Assembly: GCA_038207155.1 (NCBI GenBank)
Contig: JBBRAB010000005.1
Span: 62,001-126,000, forward strand
Reading direction: 5' to 3'
Source: FEN-1139 sp038207155
GTDB taxonomy: Bacteria; Myxococcota_A; Polyangia; Polyangiales; Polyangiaceae
Length of the DNA: 64,000 bases
The notes below the pieces were generated by a model that saw nothing but the letters and a program-made list of their open reading frames with translations, did no database searches and was not told the origin of the DNA. Shown here one piece after another: positions 17,833-26,690 of the stretch (positions are counted from its first letter, which is position 1; each line of letters starts with the position of its first letter). Position numbers and translations under genes: made by a program.

Positions 17833-18207
17833 ATGAAGGCGCTAATCATCGATGACTCGAGAGCAATGCGAATGTTGCTCAAAGGGACCCTGCGGGGGCT
17901 TGGCATTGAGGCCGTGGAGGGTGGTAACGGTCGTGAAGGCCTCGAGACTCTGCACGCCAACGGAATCGTCGATTTCGTGATGGTGGACTGGCACATGCCG
18001 GAAATGGACGGTCGCGAGTTCGTTGAAGTCGTGCGAAAAGATGCCAAATACGCCGCGATGCCCATTATCATGGTGACCAGCGAAACCGAGATGGACAAGA
18101 TCACCTCGGCACTTGAGGCGGGCGCCAATGAGTACATCATGAAGCCCTTCACCAAGGAATCCGTCATCCAGAAGCTCCAAATCCTGGGCCTTGTGAAGGA
18201 GGGCTAG
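17833..18207 (+). CDS. cheY: Response regulator CheY
   Basis: A 124-residue stand-alone receiver: LIIDDSRAMR (acidic pair), VDWHMPEMDG (phosphoacceptor Asp52), VTSET (switch Thr/Ser) and MKPFTKE (conserved Lys). The intact pocket and lack of output domain fit CheY, the diffusible output of the CheA relay. TGAGG lies about seven bases before ATG 17833; a GTG twelve bases upstream in frame is less likely. The 59-base gap after cheW holds a GC-rich GCGGGCGCGG sequence also found in the repeats at 14.4-14.5 kb. Confidence 0.92.
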   Translation: MKALIIDDSRAMRMLLKGTLRGLGIEAVEGGNGREGLETLHANGIVDFVMVDWHMPEMDGREFVEVVRKDAKYAAMPIIMVTSETEMDKITSALEAGANEYIMKPFTKESVIQKLQILGLVKEG

Positions 18208-18212
18208 CGAGC

Positions 18213-19535
18213 GTGGAGCCCCTCCGCGTCCTCGTGGTCGACGACTCGTCGCTGTTTCGGCGTGTCGTTGGCGACGCCGTTAGCTCTGAGCCGCAGCTCG
18301 AGCTGATTGGGACCGCGTCTAATGGTCGCATCGCGCTTCAGCGCATCGCGCAACTCCATCCCGATGTCGTGACGCTCGACATCGAAATGCCCGAGCTCGA
18401 TGGACTTGCAACACTGGTAGAGATTCGCAAGACCAACCAGGATATTGCGGTGATCATGTTCAGCTCGCTCACTGAAGCGGGCGCTTCTGTGACGATCGAT
18501 GCCCTCTTGCGAGGGGCGGACGACTACGCGACCAAGCCGGTATCCGGAGGCAGTGAGACCCTTCGCTCGGAGTTGGTCGAGAAAATTGTGGCGGTCGGGC
18601 ATCGTCGCCGGCGCCTGCGGTTACTGGCGGCCGCGTCCGTTCAAGTCGCGCAGCCCGAACCCCGCACTCAGTTTTTCAAGGAGTTCTCCTTTGGTCGCTC
18701 GCTCGGCGAGACCCCGCCGGCATCGCACCCCAGCGGCGGCACCGATGTCGCGCGTGAGGCGCGTCGCGCCGTTGCCTTGGCGGAGAACCGACCGAGTATC
18801 GTCGCTCCCGCGCCGAATGAACCCCTAGCTGCGCCTCGAGGGACTCGTCCCCCAACGGAGCCCTCCCCGCGCGGGCCCTCCGTCGCGCGCATGCGCGTCA
18901 GCACGGCTGCGCGTGAACGGCGGATACCGCCGTCGGTGATCGCCATAGGAATTTCCACGGGTGGTCCGAATGCGTTGGCTCAGCTGTTTGGGGCGCTCAA
19001 GGCCCCACTCGGTGTTCCACTGTTGATCGTTCAGCACATGCCGCCCACCTTCACGCGGATCCTTGCCGACCGCCTGACGCAGATCTCTGGGCAGCTCGTG
19101 CAGGAAGGGGTGGACGGGGCGCCGGTCACGGGCAGTGGGATCTGGATCGCTCCTGGCGGCTGGCACATGGTGCTCAGTCGCGAGTCCGGAAAACTGCTGC
19201 TTCGGCTCAATCAGGAGCCTCTTGAAAACTCATGTCGACCGGCTGTCGATCCGCTCTTTCGCACCGTCGCCTCCGCGGTCGGAAGCAGCGCGCTCGCGCT
19301 CGTCATGACCGGAATGGGTCAGGATGGACTCAAGGGAGCCGAGGCGATCCGTGCTGCGGGCGGCCAGATCTGGGCACAAGATGAGGCCTCCAGTGTGGTG
19401 TGGGGGATGCCGGGCGCCGTCGCCAAGGCGGGCGGTGCCGACCGGGTGCTGCCGCTGGAGCGAATCGGGCCTGAGCTAGTCCTGGCGACGCGAATAGCAA
19501 GCGTTGTTCAGGCGGGTGGGGAGGGGCTGCCGTGA
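18213..19535 (+). CDS. cheB: Protein-glutamate methylesterase CheB
   Basis: A 440-residue protein with an N-terminal receiver (LVVDDSSLFRR; phosphoacceptor Asp56 in TLDIEMPELDG) and a C-terminal methylesterase domain. The catalytic triad is visible: Ser in GISTGGPNAL, His in QHMPPTFT and Asp in MTGMGQDG. The linker between them (~150-235) is longer than usual and rich in Arg, Pro and Ser. It would demethylate receptor glutamates when phosphorylated by CheA. It starts at GTG 18213, five bases after cheY, with GGAGG further upstream. It overlaps cheR by four bases. Confidence 0.95.
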   Translation: MEPLRVLVVDDSSLFRRVVGDAVSSEPQLELIGTASNGRIALQRIAQLHPDVVTLDIEMPELDGLATLVEIRKTNQDIAVIMFSSLTEAGASVTIDALLRGADDYATKPVSGGSETLRSELVEKIVAVGHRRRRLRLLAAASVQVAQPEPRTQFFKEFSFGRSLGETPPASHPSGGTDVAREARRAVALAENRPSIVAPAPNEPLAAPRGTRPPTEPSPRGPSVARMRVSTAARERRIPPSVIAIGISTGGPNALAQLFGALKAPLGVPLLIVQHMPPTFTRILADRLTQISGQLVQEGVDGAPVTGSGIWIAPGGWHMVLSRESGKLLLRLNQEPLENSCRPAVDPLFRTVASAVGSSALALVMTGMGQDGLKGAEAIRAAGGQIWAQDEASSVVWGMPGAVAKAGGADRVLPLERIGPELVLATRIASVVQAGGEGLP

Positions 19536-20380
19536 CTGTCCCCGCTGTCTCGCCGGTCGACTACGAAACCGTTCGGACCACGTTGCGGAAGTTCGCCGCC
19601 GTCGAGCTCGACGACGGTAAGGAGTACTTGGTCGAAGCGCGACTCGGCCCCCTCGCAAAACGCGAAGGGCTGGCCGGAATCGCTGAACTCGCGATGCGTC
19701 TCCGCAACGGCGCGCAGGTGGAGCTCGGTCAGCGCGTCGTCGAGGCCATGACGATCCACGAGACTAGCTTTTTTCGGGATTGGAAGCCGTTTGAGGCGCT
19801 GCGAACCAAATTCTTGCCAGAGCTGATCGCCGCCCGCCAGGCCGAGCGCAAGCTGGTGATCTGGAGTGCCGCTTGCTCGAGCGGGCAGGAGCCATACACG
19901 CTCGCGATGCTGTTCTGTGAGTACTTTCCTCAGCTCACGAACTGGGACATTCAGATCCACGCCAGTGACATCTCAAACGATATCCTCAAGCGTGCCCAGA
20001 CCGGAAAGTACTCCCAGTTAGAGGTAAATCGGGGGCTGCCAGCGCCGTTATTGCTGAAGCACTTCGGTCGGAGCGGCATGGACTTCGTCGCCAGTGACCG
20101 ACTTCAACGGATGATCTCCTGGCATCAGCTCAATCTCGCCCAGGCTTGGTCACCGATACCCAAACCCGACATCATCTTCATGCGCAATGTTCTGATTTAC
20201 TTCGGTGAGTCCACCAAGCGTGAAATCATCGAGAGGATCGCACGCTTCATACGTCCGGACGGAAGCTTGTTCTTGGGGGCCGGGGAAACCACAGTCAATC
20301 TATCGACAGCATTCGAACGGCTTGCTGTTGATGGCGCCGGCAGCTACCGTCTTGTGGGCGCGAACGGGAGAAAGAAATGA
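19532..20380 (+). CDS. cheR: Chemotaxis protein methyltransferase CheR
   Basis: A 282-residue SAM-dependent methyltransferase: the N-terminal helical domain, HETSFFRDWKPFEAL, then the SAM motif WSAACSSGQEPYTLAM, an acidic HASDIS segment, and FMRNVLIYF. All are characteristic of CheR, which methylates receptor glutamates. It has the normal length and no TPR tail. GTG start in the GTGA overlap with cheB, and an ATGA overlap with the next gene, so translation is coupled through the cluster. Confidence 0.95.
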   Translation: MTVPAVSPVDYETVRTTLRKFAAVELDDGKEYLVEARLGPLAKREGLAGIAELAMRLRNGAQVELGQRVVEAMTIHETSFFRDWKPFEALRTKFLPELIAARQAERKLVIWSAACSSGQEPYTLAMLFCEYFPQLTNWDIQIHASDISNDILKRAQTGKYSQLEVNRGLPAPLLLKHFGRSGMDFVASDRLQRMISWHQLNLAQAWSPIPKPDIIFMRNVLIYFGESTKREIIERIARFIRPDGSLFLGAGETTVNLSTAFERLAVDGAGSYRLVGANGRKK

Positions 20381-20847
20381 TCATCAGTTCTGAGGAGCTC
20401 GCATCGGTCTTCGAGGCTATCTGGTCGAGCGTTCTCGAGCTGCCAGTTGAGCCATCCACACCCGACGATCCGGTGCTTTCCCTACGTGGACTGCTCACCG
20501 GGACGGTGCACATCACTGGAGGCTTTAGCGGCGCGCTCCTTGTGGAGTGTCCGACTGAGTTTGCCCGTCTCATCGCGGGTCGAATGTTTGCCATGGAACC
20601 GAGTGAGGTGGGTGAGTCGGAGGTGCGCGACGCAATAGGGGAGATCGCCAACATCGCGGGCGGAAACCTGAAGGCACTCTGTCCGCCGCCCAGTCAGCTG
20701 TCCTTGCCTACGGTCGTGGACGGTGCTTCGTACCACTTGGTGATTGCCGGCACGCGTCGCATTGCCGAGTGTCGCTTTCGTTGTCAGGGACACGTTGTGG
20801 CCATGCGGCTGCTGGAGCGCACCGAAGGCAAGTCAAAGCCGCTGTAA
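20377..20847 (+). CDS. cheX: CheX-like chemotaxis phosphatase
   Basis: A 156-residue protein with the CheX/CheC pattern: LTGTVHITGGFSGALLVECP, then DAIGEIANIAGGNLK. The E-x2-N in EIANIAGGN is the dephosphorylation signature of CheC/CheX/FliY proteins. The following LSLPTVVDG segment also matches the CheX family. It would hydrolyse CheY~P and so terminate the signal. It starts at ATG 20377 overlapping cheR (ATGA). CheX is expected to be a dimer; nothing is missing. Confidence 0.85.
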   Translation: MIISSEELASVFEAIWSSVLELPVEPSTPDDPVLSLRGLLTGTVHITGGFSGALLVECPTEFARLIAGRMFAMEPSEVGESEVRDAIGEIANIAGGNLKALCPPPSQLSLPTVVDGASYHLVIAGTRRIAECRFRCQGHVVAMRLLERTEGKSKPL

Positions 20848-20952
20848 GCTAGAGCTGGAGGGGTTTTCCGTTCCGGTCGCCCGGAACAGATGCAATGCCG
20901 TTGCTATTTTGCCACTTTTGGGGCAGAGTGTGGCCCGCTAAGAAGGTCCGTA

Positions 20953-21438
20953 ATGTCCGCACTCAATGCAAGCCACGTCGCCAGTAGTCTTCAAGAGCTC
21001 GTCAGCGGCCTTGTAGGGAAGCATTTCAATACGAGCACAGGTAAGCCGCTTCAAATCGGTGGCGTGCTGCCCGTGGTCGTCGGGACGTTTCGCGATGATG
21101 CCGGCGCGGTCGCGGCAGTCATGGTGTTGGATGTCCCGTTGGCGTCATTCCTCGGTGCAGGGCTCGTGATGATTCCGGTGGGTGTGGCCAACGAGAGCGT
21201 GAAGGCCCGCAAGGTGTCGGGCAATCTCCTGGAGAATCTGCAGGAGATCATGAACGTCTCGGCTCAGCTCTTCATGTCTGAGGAGCATACCCACCACGTG
21301 CGGTTTGAGTCGCTATCGCAGCCGCCACCTGCTCCTCCGAAGGACGTTACGTCTCTCGCGTCAAAGCCCAACGGTCGACTGGATCTCGACGCCGAGCTTG
21401 AGGGCTACGGCAAGGGTCGCATCACGATCGTTTGGTGA
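20953..21438 (+). CDS. Conserved protein downstream of cheX, possibly CheC/CheX-related
   Basis: A 161-residue soluble protein. Strand-rich start (LQIGGVLPVVVGTF, AAVMVLDVPLASFLGAGLVMIPVG) followed by a helix NLLENLQEIMNVSAQLF, which resembles the E-x2-N helix of CheC/CheX proteins (here EIMN). A C-terminal tail with prolines ends in GKGRITIVW. AAGAAGGT precedes ATG 20953 well. It lies 105 bases after cheX on the same strand and probably closes the chemotaxis operon. A role in CheY dephosphorylation or signal output is an inference from position and this weak motif. Confidence 0.6.
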   Translation: MSALNASHVASSLQELVSGLVGKHFNTSTGKPLQIGGVLPVVVGTFRDDAGAVAAVMVLDVPLASFLGAGLVMIPVGVANESVKARKVSGNLLENLQEIMNVSAQLFMSEEHTHHVRFESLSQPPPAPPKDVTSLASKPNGRLDLDAELEGYGKGRITIVW

Positions 21439-21980
21439 GTTGCGCGTCCGCTGGCTGAGGTTGCTTCGGCGGGCTGAGGTCGCTTCGTTCGCTGATTGGT
21501 GGGCGCGTCGTGGAACCACCGTTCGCGCACCCGGTGCCAGCCGGGCTGGCTGCTGTGCGAGCATTCCGTCACCCTCAACGGAGCCCAAGGCCCACCTTGC
21601 TCGAGCGAGCGGTCGAGGTCGACTGCGGCCAGCGACGCGAGTCTCGTGACTGCGCAGGATTTGCATGCACTGATACGCCGTTTTCCGCGGAGATCCGCTT
21701 CAATCCGGGGCGAAAGTTTGTGCTGGCCGCATAGGCCCGCTGGGTGCCCCTGATGCCAGGTCAAAAATGGGCAATTGTGCGGGGTTTTGTGCTTTTTTTG
21801 GGCTAGGGATTTGCTCTGTTCGGCGGGGTCTGCGACAATCCCAGCGTCTTGTCCGACTGGCCCTGCGTACCCGCGATCGCGGAAGCACCGGGCGCGGCGG
21901 GCTCAACAGAGCGTGGGCACCCCAACTCGATTCAATCTTTCTCACGGTGCTCCCGTCACACTCGAACAGAGGCGACGATT
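21439..21980. other. Intergenic region of 542 bases
   Basis: No gene can be supported. Open frames on both strands have biased composition and no known motif. It contains a short direct repeat (GCTGAGGT-T/C-GCTTCG near 21453 and 21474) directly after the che cluster, and T-rich GCTTTTTTTGGG near 21790. The right end must hold the promoter of the lipoprotein gene, with GAGGCG before its ATG. Confidence 0.4.
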
Positions 21981-23027
21981 ATGAAGAAGCTGACAATTCT
22001 AGCTGGTGCTTCGCTTGTGGCGCTCAACCTCGCCGCTTGTGGCGCGACGGATACCCCGGCCGTAGACATCAAGCACCTGAGCGTCGGGGAGACCAATCAG
22101 GTCGCATCCGGTGGCTATTGGTGGACGTACGTGGACAAGGGCGGCGTGTCCACCGTTACGCCCAATACAGGTCTTTCCATCGTTGGTGACCGCAAGAGCC
22201 CGCTCAATGGCGGCCTCGCAGACGGTGCCGGTGCCGGCATTGAGCCCGACGAGAACGGAAATAAGGCCATTCACGTCACGGGCGTGATCTCGGCCACGCC
22301 AGCTCCGGTTCCGCCAGACACCTACTGGGATGAGCTGTTCGGCAACCAGGCGCTGGTCGGCCTTCAAGGCTCTCCAACCACCGGTGAGCAGAAGTATCCG
22401 GCAGCAGGCCTGGGCTTCGGCTTTCAGGGCGGCAACGCCGTGATCGACCTTAGCAAGTACGCCGGCATTCGCTTCCGCATGAAGCTCGGCGCGACGCACG
22501 GTACGGATACTGCAGGCGTGCCGTACGGAGTGAGGCTGTCAGTTCCAACGGACTACACCGACGTGCCTGACAGCGCATTCGCCGACAAGTTCGGCCAGCT
22601 GCTGCCCACTGGCATCATGGGACCGATCTGCACCTTCACGAACTCAAAGGTGGATGCACTGGGCAACGCGAGTTCCGCGCCGGACGCCAAGCAGACACTC
22701 AGTAAGACCTGCTTCGGCAACTATTTCTACGAAATGCTGCTGCCGACGAAGGACCAGTGGGTGAATCAGTGCGTGACCTGGGCGATGATCAATCCGCCTA
22801 CGGATTTTGCGAAACCCCTCGCGAAAGTTCCGTTCGATCCGCGCCGCATCATCAAGGTCCAGTGGGATGCCCACCAGGCCAAGTCCGCGCCCGCGGCCTT
22901 CGACATCTGGGTTGACGACGTCGAGCTCGTCGACTGCGCTGAGGCGGCTGCGGCTTGCCCGGGTTCGCCAGTTCCTGCAAACTGTAGCGGTGGCGCCGCC
23001 GCTGCCGCTCCCGCGTCCACGATGTAA
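21981..23027 (+). CDS. Secreted lipoprotein with a beta-sandwich (CBM-like) domain
   Basis: A 348-residue protein. MKKLTILAGASLVALNLAAC is a classic lipoprotein signal (Cys20). The mature protein opens with GGYWWTYVDKGG and contains VIDLSKYAGIRFRMKLG and AFDIWVDDVELVDC, the layout seen in jelly-roll carbohydrate-binding-like domains of surface proteins, where the last strand carries a WVDD-type metal/loop motif. Cys residues in the second half may pair. The Ala/Pro-rich C-terminus is low complexity. ATG 21981 has GAGGCG upstream. A ligand cannot be named. Confidence 0.75.
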   Translation: MKKLTILAGASLVALNLAACGATDTPAVDIKHLSVGETNQVASGGYWWTYVDKGGVSTVTPNTGLSIVGDRKSPLNGGLADGAGAGIEPDENGNKAIHVTGVISATPAPVPPDTYWDELFGNQALVGLQGSPTTGEQKYPAAGLGFGFQGGNAVIDLSKYAGIRFRMKLGATHGTDTAGVPYGVRLSVPTDYTDVPDSAFADKFGQLLPTGIMGPICTFTNSKVDALGNASSAPDAKQTLSKTCFGNYFYEMLLPTKDQWVNQCVTWAMINPPTDFAKPLAKVPFDPRRIIKVQWDAHQAKSAPAAFDIWVDDVELVDCAEAAAACPGSPVPANCSGGAAAAAPASTM

Positions 23028-23064
23028 TCACAGTGAGCAGCGCCCCAGCGCGCCAGCTAAAATG

Positions 23065-23094
23065 GAGAGGGTCGCCTTCGCGGGTGGCCCTCTC
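23065..23094 (+). terminator. Hairpin after the lipoprotein gene
   Basis: GAGAGGGTCGCC (23065-23076) pairs with GGTGGCCCTCTC (23083-23094) including two G-T pairs, loop TTCGCG, 37 bases after the stop codon. Followed by TGTGATTT; a likely, though imperfect, terminator. Confidence 0.45.
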
Positions 23095-23136
23095 TGTGAT
23101 TTGGGACAATCGCGCGGGTGGCCCTCTCTGTCATTT
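23080..23136. repeat. Two 23-base direct repeats after the lipoprotein gene
   Basis: GCGGGTGGCCCTCTCTGT at 23080-23097 recurs at 23114-23131, each followed by (G/C)ATTT (22 of 23 identical; period 34). The first copy contains the right arm of the putative terminator. Confidence 0.85.
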
Positions 23137-23251
23137 CGGGGACACGGCCGCTGCGCAGTATCGCTTGCCTGTCCACCTGCAAACATCCACTGCGCCGTGC
23201 GAGCGCTCGAGCTGCGTTCGTTCGAGGGCTGCCTGCGCAGGGGCCTTGCCG

Positions 23252-24472
23252 CTAGCGCATCAGCCAGAGGGTGAGCAGCAGGTAGAGCGGGCAGAGCGTT
23301 GCGATGGCCAGTACGGCGTATCGTCCGAACGAATAGGTCTTGTAGCCCGCCTCGTCCGCCACTGCCTTCACCATGAAGTTCGGACCATTGCCGATGTACG
23401 TGTTGGCGCCCATCAGGACCGAGCCAGCACTGATGGCGACGAGAAAGCTCGTTGGGATGCCAACGATTTCTGGCGCAAGGTGCAGGCCCTGTGCGGCCGA
23501 TAGGAACGTCAGGTAAGTCGGCGCGTTGTCGAGCACGCTCGAGAGGCTTCCTGAGGCCAGAAAGTACTGCCAAGGCGCCCTGAGTCCGAGCGCGCCGCCG
23601 TGCGTTTCAAGGAGCGCCAGCGCGGGGAGCATCGTGATGAAGATGCCCGCAAACAGCACCGCAACCTCGATGATTGGACCAAACGTGAAGGCGTTGAGTC
23701 TGCGTGGCGCTTTGGGTCCGGCCAGCAGGGACCAGCCGGCAGCGGCGACCATTACCAACTCGCGGTAGGGCGCGGGAAGGAACACCGCTCCGATGATCGC
23801 GAGGAGCGCCAAGAGGTTCCGCTTTCCGCTCATGGCCAGAGGCTCGACGCGGGCTGTATCGAGCGCCAGCGAGCCTGCGTCCTCTTTGGCGTAGGCACGC
23901 CGATCCACCCAATAAAACAGCGTCAGCAGGTAGCCAAGTGCGCCGAGCCAGATTGGCCAAAGCCGCAGCGTCCAGAAGAAGGGAACGCCCCGCAGAAAAC
24001 CCAGGAACAGCGGCGGATCACCGAGTGGCGTCAGCAGCCCTCCCGCATTGGAAACGATCAGAATGAAGAAGAACGGTAGGTGGGAGGTGTTCTTGCGCTC
24101 GCTGTTGGTGCGGAGCACGGTGCGCAGCAGCAGCATGCTCGCGCCAGTGGTACCGATCACGCTGGCCAGCACGCCGCCAAGGCCCAATAGGAACAGGTTG
24201 GTCTTGGGCGTCGCCTTGAGATCACCGGAGAGGTGAATGCCACCCGTGACGACGAACAGGGAACCGAGCAGCCCCACGAATGAGAGGTAGTCGAACGCCG
24301 TGTGCAGCAGCGCGTGGGGCTGGGCGCGCAGCATCCAGAGCACGGGGAGCGACAAGGCTGCTGCCACGAGCCCCTTGTTGCGGTGTTGGTCCCAAAAATG
24401 ACTGGCCGTCAACGGTAGGATCGCAATTGCGGCGAGCAGGGCGACAAACGGGATTACAGCGATAAGCGGCAA
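23252..24472 (-). CDS. Sodium:proton antiporter-type permease (ArsB/NhaD superfamily)
   Basis: A 406-residue integral membrane protein with about eleven hydrophobic segments. Diagnostic stretches are GGLLTPLGDPPLFLGFL (the half-membrane hairpin of the ion transporter superfamily, with the T-P-x-G-D-P motif) and its inverted counterpart LSSVLDNAPTYLTFL (the D-N-A-P-T motif), plus GANTYIGNGPNFMVKA near the C-terminus. This is the NhaD/CitMHS/ArsB layout; Na+/H+ exchange is the likeliest activity but arsenite or a carboxylate cannot be excluded. It is alone on the minus strand. The ATG at 24472 is reasonable and leaves the first transmembrane helix intact. Confidence 0.85.
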   Translation of the reverse strand: MPLIAVIPFVALLAAIAILPLTASHFWDQHRNKGLVAAALSLPVLWMLRAQPHALLHTAFDYLSFVGLLGSLFVVTGGIHLSGDLKATPKTNLFLLGLGGVLASVIGTTGASMLLLRTVLRTNSERKNTSHLPFFFILIVSNAGGLLTPLGDPPLFLGFLRGVPFFWTLRLWPIWLGALGYLLTLFYWVDRRAYAKEDAGSLALDTARVEPLAMSGKRNLLALLAIIGAVFLPAPYRELVMVAAAGWSLLAGPKAPRRLNAFTFGPIIEVAVLFAGIFITMLPALALLETHGGALGLRAPWQYFLASGSLSSVLDNAPTYLTFLSAAQGLHLAPEIVGIPTSFLVAISAGSVLMGANTYIGNGPNFMVKAVADEAGYKTYSFGRYAVLAIATLCPLYLLLTLWLMR

Positions 24473-24623
24473 GGCGTGACTCCGTCAAGTGGGCTTAGGG
24501 GCGAGCAGGGATTCGGGGGCGAGCGCTGCGTCCGCTAGCACGTCGCGCCAGCCTTGGGTATTCTTTGGTGACGGATACGGGCAGTGGAAGGTCGGCAGAC
24601 TAGGCCTCCCAATCGCGAGCTGC

Positions 24624-26690
24624 TCACGACTCGTGGGTGCGAATGGCTCGGCTGACACGACGTGACAGTTCGAGTGCCGTGAACGGCTTGCGCACCACGC
24701 CAAGGGCTCCTTCGGGCTGAGTGGCGTCGTCTCCGCCGAGACCGTAGCCGGTGACAAATAGCACGCGCGCCGCGGGATCGAGCTGCAGCAATTGGGCTAG
24801 GGTTTCCTTACCACCCAGCTTTGGCATGATCACGTCGAGCAGGACGAGATCGATTGAACCAGCGGCGGTCCGATAGCGCTCGAGCGCCTCAAGGCCGTCG
24901 CTGGCCGTCAAAACATCGTAGCCAAGCCGCTTGAGAAGCGCGGCTCCCACGCGGCGCAAGGGCGGTTCGTCGTCCACCAGAAGTACCCGGCCCGTCCCGA
25001 GTACGAGCTGCTCACTCACGGGACCGAGTGGCGGCGCGGCGACGGTGGGCAGCAGGACGTTCACCGTGGTGCCGTTCCCCGGTCGACTCTGCGCTTCGAG
25101 AGATCCCCCATGACCCTGAATGATCCCGTAGACCGCGGCGAGTCCAAGTCCGGCCGCCGGTTGTCCAGTTTTTGTCGTAAAAAACGGCTCAAATATTCGC
25201 GACATCAGCTGGGGCTCCATGCCCTTGCCGTTGTCGCAGACCGCCAGCTGCAGGTAGGTGCCTGCCGCCAGCACGGGTGAAAGCCGTTGCCCTTGCTCGT
25301 GATCGAGAGTTCTGAGGCTGGTCCGCAAGCTCAGCGTGCCGGTTCGCCCCATGGCATCACGGGCATTGTTTGCGAGCTGCACGACTGCGTCGCGGAGACG
25401 CTTGGCGTCCCCCCGAACGTGACTGCCGGGCGCGCTGAGGGACAACTCAAGCCCGATGCGCGCGCCGAGCTTCGGGGTCAGCTCGCGTGCCACGTCGGTG
25501 AGCAGTTCGTGAACATCAAACGGCCCATCATCGCGTTGGGGCTCATGGCTGAAGGCCAGCAGTTTTGCGATCAGTTCAGCGGCTTGTCGGGCGCTGGCGG
25601 CGATCTGCGATACCGAGCGTTGGCTCTCGGTGTCGCTGGGTGGGAGTCGAAGCTTCAGCAATTCCGCGTGACTGAGCACTCCCGCGAGGCGATTGTTGAA
25701 CTCGTGAGCGACGCCTCCGATCAGCTGAGACAGCGCCTCCAGTTTTTCTGTCTGGCGCATTCGCTGCTCTAGCTCGCGCTGATCGGTGATATCGCGAAAT
25801 ACGAGGACCGTGCCCTGGGGGCGACCGCCCGCTCCACGAATCGTTGACGTGGAGAACGCAACTAGTCGCTCGGTACCATCGTGCGAGCTGAGCACGTACG
25901 GTTTTTCGAGCGGTCCGGCGCCAGCCGCGAGAGTAGCGATTCGCAGGTTAGTCGCGTTGCGCGCGGAAAGACCGACGCGAAAGACGCGCGAGAGCGGCAA
26001 ACCCACGGCAAGCTCGGGGTCGTAGCCGGTGAGTCTTCCGGCGACCGGATTGACGCGCGTGATCTTGCCGCGTGCGTTGGTCGTGATCACGGCGTCAGCA
26101 ATGGAATCGAGCGTGACCGCCAGGCGCTGCTCGCGATCCCGAAGCGATTCCTCGTTTTTTATGGCGCGGTCGACATCCGTGAACGTCACGAGCCACAGCA
26201 CATCCTGTTCGAAAACCTCGGTCTGAACCTCTAAATAGCGGATGGTTCCGTCGGCGGTCTTGAGCTTGAGCGGGGGCAGGGCCAGTCGCCCCACCGGCAC
26301 GCCCGGCACCATCGAGTCGCGTCGCCCGCGCAGATCCTGCGCCAGTCGTTCGCTCAGTTTGCGTCGCTCCTGGCGATTAGGGCTGACGCGACTGAGCAGC
26401 GCGCCCACCGTCGGGATCTCAGTCAAGGTGACACCGAAGAGTTTTTCGACGGCGTGATTGGCGAACACGATGCGGCCACGACGTTCCAGCACCAGCACTG
26501 GAACGGGAAGACGCACCAGTACCGTCGTTGCGAGAGTGCCTGTCACCACCTCACGCGGCCAGCGACGCGAATCGGGTGCGAGGGAAGGCTCCGGACTCGC
26601 GCAGGGCCCCGAGTCGCTCGCAGGTAGCTCCGCCAAGGGCTCGCTGGGCGAGCCCTTGGAGGGACTGCGAGGGCCGGCTGGGCGAGTCAT
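24624..26690 (-). CDS. PAS hybrid histidine kinase with C-terminal receiver
   Basis: A 688-residue cytoplasmic kinase. Two PAS domains (~55-160, and ~195-310 starting at RLAVTLDSIADAVITTN). The H-box GGVAHEFNNRLAG carries the phosphoacceptor His, and the N-box is VVQLANNARDAM. The ATPase boxes DNGKGM, FEPFFTTK and GLGLAAVYGIIQGHGG are intact. The receiver (~570-685) has LLVDDEPP, LLDVIMPKLGG and VRKPF. No transmembrane segment, so it senses a cytoplasmic signal. In contrast to the PAS protein at 11.1 kb, all catalytic motifs are present. AAAAGG lies just before ATG 26690 and a TATAAT box lies 36 bases upstream. The partner regulator is not in the window. Confidence 0.93.
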   Translation of the reverse strand: MTRPAGPRSPSKGSPSEPLAELPASDSGPCASPEPSLAPDSRRWPREVVTGTLATTVLVRLPVPVLVLERRGRIVFANHAVEKLFGVTLTEIPTVGALLSRVSPNRQERRKLSERLAQDLRGRRDSMVPGVPVGRLALPPLKLKTADGTIRYLEVQTEVFEQDVLWLVTFTDVDRAIKNEESLRDREQRLAVTLDSIADAVITTNARGKITRVNPVAGRLTGYDPELAVGLPLSRVFRVGLSARNATNLRIATLAAGAGPLEKPYVLSSHDGTERLVAFSTSTIRGAGGRPQGTVLVFRDITDQRELEQRMRQTEKLEALSQLIGGVAHEFNNRLAGVLSHAELLKLRLPPSDTESQRSVSQIAASARQAAELIAKLLAFSHEPQRDDGPFDVHELLTDVARELTPKLGARIGLELSLSAPGSHVRGDAKRLRDAVVQLANNARDAMGRTGTLSLRTSLRTLDHEQGQRLSPVLAAGTYLQLAVCDNGKGMEPQLMSRIFEPFFTTKTGQPAAGLGLAAVYGIIQGHGGSLEAQSRPGNGTTVNVLLPTVAAPPLGPVSEQLVLGTGRVLLVDDEPPLRRVGAALLKRLGYDVLTASDGLEALERYRTAAGSIDLVLLDVIMPKLGGKETLAQLLQLDPAARVLFVTGYGLGGDDATQPEGALGVVRKPFTALELSRRVSRAIRTHES

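Noticed and set aside
21405..21764. Minus-strand 119-residue frame after the che cluster
   Set aside because: Antisense to the end of a real gene, with Arg/Ser/Pro-rich composition typical of chance frames in GC-rich DNA.
24485..24623. Possible short tail (minus strand) between the antiporter and hybrid kinase
   Set aside because: The frame reads Pro/Ala-rich residues after an overlap with the kinase gene; no start, no family and too short to support.
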